Assembly (NCBI GenBank): GCA_020912385.1
Contig: CP087213.1
Coordinates: forward strand, 1,116,001 to 1,180,000
DNA: 64,000 nucleotides
From: Neofusicoccum parvum
Taxonomy: Eukaryota; Ascomycota; Dothideomycetes; Botryosphaeriales; Botryosphaeriaceae
Direction of reading: 5' to 3'
Shown here piece after piece: positions 60,033-64,000 of this stretch. The notes below the pieces were generated by a model, which saw only the letters and a list, made by a program, of their open reading frames with translations, made no database searches and was not told the origin of the DNA. How positions within the stretch are numbered: the stretch's first letter is position 1; every line of letters begins with the position of its first letter. The translations under genes were made by a program, and so were the position numbers.

Positions 60033-61764
60033 TGCCGGGCGACACGCGCCGCGCGCGCTGCAGCCCGGCCACGAGAAGCCCGCCAGCCCTAGCCAGCGCG
60101 CCCGATCTTCTAGATCATCAGGCGGATCCCTCCACACCGGCGCCACAGACACCAGCGCCAGCGCCTGATGCTCTCGGATGCAGCCATCAGTGCTCGCGTG
60201 CACGACGCGGGCGCCCGCCAGTGTGCAGCCCGCACGTGCGGCCCTTTGGAGACGGCCGGCCGGACCCCGAGCGCAGCCTAGTCAGGGACGCCTGAGCTGC
60301 TTTACCTCATCGCTTCGCACCGCCGCCCTCGCGATTCGCTTTAATGCGGGGAAGCCTGGCAATCCTCCCGCTCAAGCCATCCGCATTCGCGCATCCCCCC
60401 CAAGGCGCTATCCTTCTTGCTCCAGGGCCCGCGGCGGCTCGCAAAAGGCCCTCGTCGGCGTGTTTGTTTAAGGTTGTTGCTCGGGACAAGGGTTGCTGCG
60501 CACCGCTACATCCAGCCAAGCGCCGGTGAGTCAAGCCACACGCAGGCTTCAGGGGGCTGGAGGGGAGGGCGGGCGCGTGCGACTGCGCTGCGCTGCACCT
60601 TTGCGCCGTCTCTTGGCAGGCTGGCAGGCAGGAGCACATTTCTCCGGAGAGCTGTCACGTCGAGAGCGGAGGCATTCGCCTGGGCAGGAGGGCGCGTGAA
60701 AGACCACGGCAGACCCGTCCGGCTGGATGCTTTGGCTCCCTACACGTACGGCCCTGCGTGCGCATGGCCATGGATGCGCGGCCAAGAACGGCCGAGGGTG
60801 GCAGCGCTGCGCTGGGCAACCCGCACGGTGTGCACAGTCAACACCAACAGCCACCGCCGGCGCCTCGGCACACATCACCGTTGCCGCCATGGCTCGACGT
60901 GGACCGCTGCGCTGTGTCACCACCTGTTTCGCTTCAAGGGACAGCTGGGTGCTGCAGCCGGCCGTTAGCGCGACATCCAGCTCGACGAGCACAATCGCGC
61001 TGGCAGTCGGAGCGTGGTTTGGCACATGTTTTCACGGACGTCTGCGTGCGGACGAATGCTTCAACTAACAGTAGCCAAGAGGCCGCAGGGCTGTGCTCTC
61101 CTTCGCGCTAGTCGTCTGTTTCGCGTCAAGATAAAAAAGAAGATTTCGATCGTGCCGCACGCTTCCGCGGCCTGCAGCAGTCCCCTTGCGTCATCGCAGA
61201 TTGCCGCCAGCCCACTCTCCTGAGACTCGAGCGACCCTCACGTCAAGACGCCCACCGTTGAAACACCACGCAAATACGCTCTCAGAATCCTCACGAAAAT
61301 AAAACGGAGCGTCCGCGGGCACCCAAATAAACACCGCGGTCCCGGCGTACCCAGCAGCCCATAGTCCAGGGGGCATCGAAGAAGACCAGAAAAGAGGACC
61401 GTCTACTGATTGCGCGTGAAGGAATCCCAGAGACCCAGAAAAATTTCCAGGATAACAGGAGACCAGATCCATTGAAGTGAGAAGACAAAAAGGAACTAAC
61501 GCCCGTAGCCCGAAAGCGCCGTGTACACGTATGTGTAGCCATCTCATCCTGCGAAGTGACGTCGGACAACAACAAACCTGCTTCCTTCCCATCTCTTGGA
61601 TACCGATGAGGCTTGCCATGCACACCCAGCCATGATGGCAAGGAAGGGCACTGCGGAAAAAAAAAACAGAGCAGCCAACGACCGTCGCCAGAGCAGCCAG
61701 GCTGCTTGCAGTATCTCCAATCTCCGAGCCCTGCCAAACACGGCAGGGAGGCAGGCCCGCGCGT
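60033..61764. other. Intergenic region
   Basis: 1.7 kb between the transporter start and the stop of the 2EXR gene (both minus). GC-rich left half, then an A-rich right part (61.2-61.7 kb). Overlapping frames on both strands; none supported. It should contain the transporter promoter. Confidence 0.4.
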
Positions 61765-62736
61765 TCAACCACCAAGCGGCAGTCTCACGATCTCAACTCT
61801 AACCCACCTCTTTCCCTCTTCCTTTTCGATCACCCTCCTTTCCTCGCCACCGCACTGCCCATCCTCCTCGACCAACCACACGCACCTCTCCTCGCCGGCG
61901 CCGGCGCCCGGTATCACTTGCCACCGGTCACCCCACGCGTGCGTCTCGCCTCTGCCGTTCCTCTCCCTCAGCCCGACGCCGACCACGGTGTCGAAGAAGA
62001 ACTTGGCCCCACCCACCGTCCTGCCGCGCCGGGCCATGGCGCCACCGGCAGGGCCGCCCTTGCCGAACGCGCCGGCGCGCTCCTCGCCCAGCACGAAGTC
62101 GACGAAGCGCACGCCGGGCAGCAGCCGCACCACCTCCCACAGCAGCTTGCGGCACTGCACGTAGACGGGGAACAGCAGCGGCCGCAGGTCGCCCTCCCAC
62201 TGCTTGGCGTGCTGCGTCGTCGCCGCCGCCGCCGCGCCGCTAGTGAAGGTCAGCGACCGGATCGCGCGCACCTGCGCCGGCGACAGCGCCGCCAGCCGCG
62301 TCGTCAGCGCCGCCGGCCGGCACAGCTTCGTGCGGAACGGCGTGCGCGAGAACGCCAGCAGCTGCGTCTCCGCTCGCACCTGCTGGCAGCTGAGCAGCAG
62401 CGCCAGGCTCGGGTACGTGCCCACCACCGCCGCGCGCGCCGCGTTGCTGCTGTTGTGCCCGGACCCGTGCTCGTCGTCGGCGGGCACGGCGCTCGACGAC
62501 GACGACGACGACGACGACGAGCTCGAGGATGAGGACGAGGACGAGGATGTCGTGGACGAGGGCGACGGGTTCCTGCTGCCCTTTCTCGCCGCGCCCCCTC
62601 TGCTGCTGTCGCGCGAGAGGTTCGTGTACCGTGTGTTCGGCGGCGGGAAGGTGTATTCCCAAATGAGGTTGCGTATCTCGGCAGGAAGGCCGAGCAACGA
62701 CAGCCGCGATTCGCTGGCGGTTATCTCGTCGCTCAT
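61765..62736 (-). CDS. 2EXR (F-box-like) domain protein
   Basis: Single-exon model of 323 aa from ATG 62736 (MSDEITASESR); the upstream frame to 62832 is open but not protein-like. The N terminus has the fungal F-box-like 2EXR signature LLGLPAEIRNLIWEYTFPP, about residues 13-31. A poly-Ser run (about residues 60-82; encoded by an AGC/TCG/GAC-type repeat at about 62490-62560) follows. Further C-terminal are YPSLALLLSCQQVRAETQLL, the second typical block of such proteins, RAIRSLTF, and a region with KFFFDTVVGVG. The family is large and mostly uncharacterised in ascomycetes; some relatives may act in ubiquitin ligase complexes (inference). Confidence 0.8.
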   Translation of the reverse strand: MSDEITASESRLSLLGLPAEIRNLIWEYTFPPPNTRYTNLSRDSSRGGAARKGSRNPSPSSTTSSSSSSSSSSSSSSSSSSSAVPADDEHGSGHNSSNAARAAVVGTYPSLALLLSCQQVRAETQLLAFSRTPFRTKLCRPAALTTRLAALSPAQVRAIRSLTFTSGAAAAATTQHAKQWEGDLRPLLFPVYVQCRKLLWEVVRLLPGVRFVDFVLGEERAGAFGKGGPAGGAMARRGRTVGGAKFFFDTVVGVGLRERNGRGETHAWGDRWQVIPGAGAGEERCVWLVEEDGQCGGEERRVIEKEEGKRWVRVEIVRLPLGG

Positions 62737-64000
62737 GATTGTTGTCGTGTGCAGCAAGCTTGCAGCTTGCCCTGCTGTCCGGGATGAATTGCTGGGCCAG
62801 CAGATATATGGGCAAGATGCGGGGTTGTGCAATCTGGGGCGCGCGCCGGCCTAAACTCTGTTGTAGCTCGACTTCGGGATCGTACGTTGCTGAGACAGAG
62901 CAATTGGGATGAATAAAGGTAGGTGGAAGGACGGCTCTAAGAAGGTAAGGTGCAAGCAGACAAGAAGCGTCTTCCAGATGTCGTAAAGAGGAATGCAGTC
63001 AAAGGATGCGGGTATCTGGACAGCAGTCTAGAGATGGACGTGGGATCGCGAAATCTGGCCGTGTACTCCAAGAGGCGGGACAGCAAGTAATAAGGGGAAG
63101 GGAAAAAATCAAGAGTTCTTGGTGGGGGAGGTGCAAGCAATGTCAAACTCTTATCTGTCTTATGAAGTCAGAGAAAGGCCCACTCAGGGAAAGAAGGCGG
63201 CGTTGGCGGGTAAAACAGTCGCAGCGGGAGGTGGCCGGGGCGCGCGGGTTGCAGCCACACAGCTCTGCGGACGCGAGCGTAGCGGGTTACGGGCTGCGGA
63301 GAAAGTGCGGGGTGATCGCTCGGATCTGCTACGTCTGGCTGGGCGTCGAGCAGGAATGCCGACACTCCTAGTGGTGGACGTGTGTTAGCTGCGCGCGTCG
63401 TAGCGTCCGCCAGCAGCTGAGCGGCCGGGTTGCTTGATGACTGAACAGCTGCAGGCCTGGCCCCGGCAGCGCGGGCAGTGGACGGGCGGGGAGAACAGCG
63501 CAGTCGCCGTCCAGATGAACCAAGAGCAGGGTTCATCTGGCCTCGCAGGCACAGTCGTAATGCTGCAGGTCAATCCCTTTCTTGCGCCGTGGCGTGGGGA
63601 TAGCGAGCAGCGAAGTCTGGGGTTGAGCTAGGGCGTACATTAGGCAAGTGCGGCGGATGATCGGACGCCCCCGCGCCCGTGGCCCTCCGCGTGCACTGCT
63701 GCCAGTTGAGGCTTGACAGCTTGACGCCTTGTGCCTCGCACGTCATTGGCCACCCCGGCCAGGCCGTACGCGATCCAGGCCCTGAGGATTTATCAGAGAG
63801 AAGCCAGCTGCTGGGACAAACGAGCGGGAGCTGGCGGCTGACAGCACGGAGAGGGGAGAAAAAGAGGGTCCGCTGTCTTATCGCGTGCTGCCTGTCTTGG
63901 CTCCGGCGTGGATGACGCTGACAGAGTGGACGTGAGTGGCAGCTGGGCATGCTGCAGACACAGAGGCACTCGTGGTGGTGGCTGCACAGGGCAGGCATAC
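62737..64000. other. Right-hand intergenic region to window edge
   Basis: 1.26 kb. It should include the 2EXR gene promoter. Frames on both strands are overlapping and Pro/Ser/Arg-rich; I find no gene, tRNA or repeat. A gene could start beyond the edge. Confidence 0.35.

Overview
The window reads as nuclear DNA of a filamentous ascomycete (Pezizomycotina; a Dothideomycete-like fungus is my guess, not shown). Reasons: short GT-AG introns (mostly 47-91 nt) with CTAAC/CTGAC-like branch sites, GC-rich intergenic DNA, intron-bearing tRNA genes, and fungus-specific families (Inp1, GT69 capsule-type mannosyltransferase, kievitone-hydratase-like lipocalin, fungal GH43, 2EXR). All multi-exon models below were built by eye from open frames and splice signals; exon ends are inferred, not transcript-supported.

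Layout. 0-12.6 kb is core-like: the tail of an unknown gene, two low-complexity proteins of unknown function (1435-3489 +; 4339-5007 -), the peroxisome inheritance protein Inp1 (-), the proteasome beta-5 subunit Pre2 (-) and a GT69 glycosyltransferase (-). 12.6-26.3 kb is an accessory stretch, visibly richer in A+T: a large membrane protein with a lumenal/extracellular domain, tRNA-Arg(TCT), a secreted kievitone-hydratase-like protein, a secreted type-B carboxylesterase, scattered LINE (non-LTR retrotransposon) relics in both orientations, and an intron-bearing tRNA-Gly(TCC). 26.3-31.9 kb returns to ordinary genes: a GNAT acetyltransferase, the RED/IK-like spliceosomal protein divergently paired with a secreted GH43 arabinan-type hydrolase, and a tRNA-Val(AAC) with a 52-nt intron. 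31.9-37.3 and 38.9-45.0 kb are two long stretches without recognisable genes around a 499-aa conserved-looking unknown protein. 45-62.7 kb holds a TBC-domain Rab GAP (-), a short-chain dehydrogenase (+), a 27-unit 15-bp pentad array, an 828-aa multipass membrane protein (-), a SLC35C2/YMD8-type nucleotide-sugar transporter (-) with a 28-nt micro-exon, and a 2EXR-domain protein (-).

Functionally the genes are mostly unrelated housekeeping genes. The secretory and glycan theme (GT69, nucleotide-sugar transporter, GH43, carboxylesterase, kievitone-hydratase-like protein) would suit a plant-associated or saprotrophic lifestyle. The best candidates for something undescribed are the pentad array at 51.8-52.2 kb, the tRNA-bounded accessory block at 16.9-24.0 kb with inverted LINE fragments, and the tRNA-Val locus with its diverged 5'-half copy. 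I found no CRISPR array, no secondary-metabolite backbone gene and no clear anti-phage-like or toxin system.
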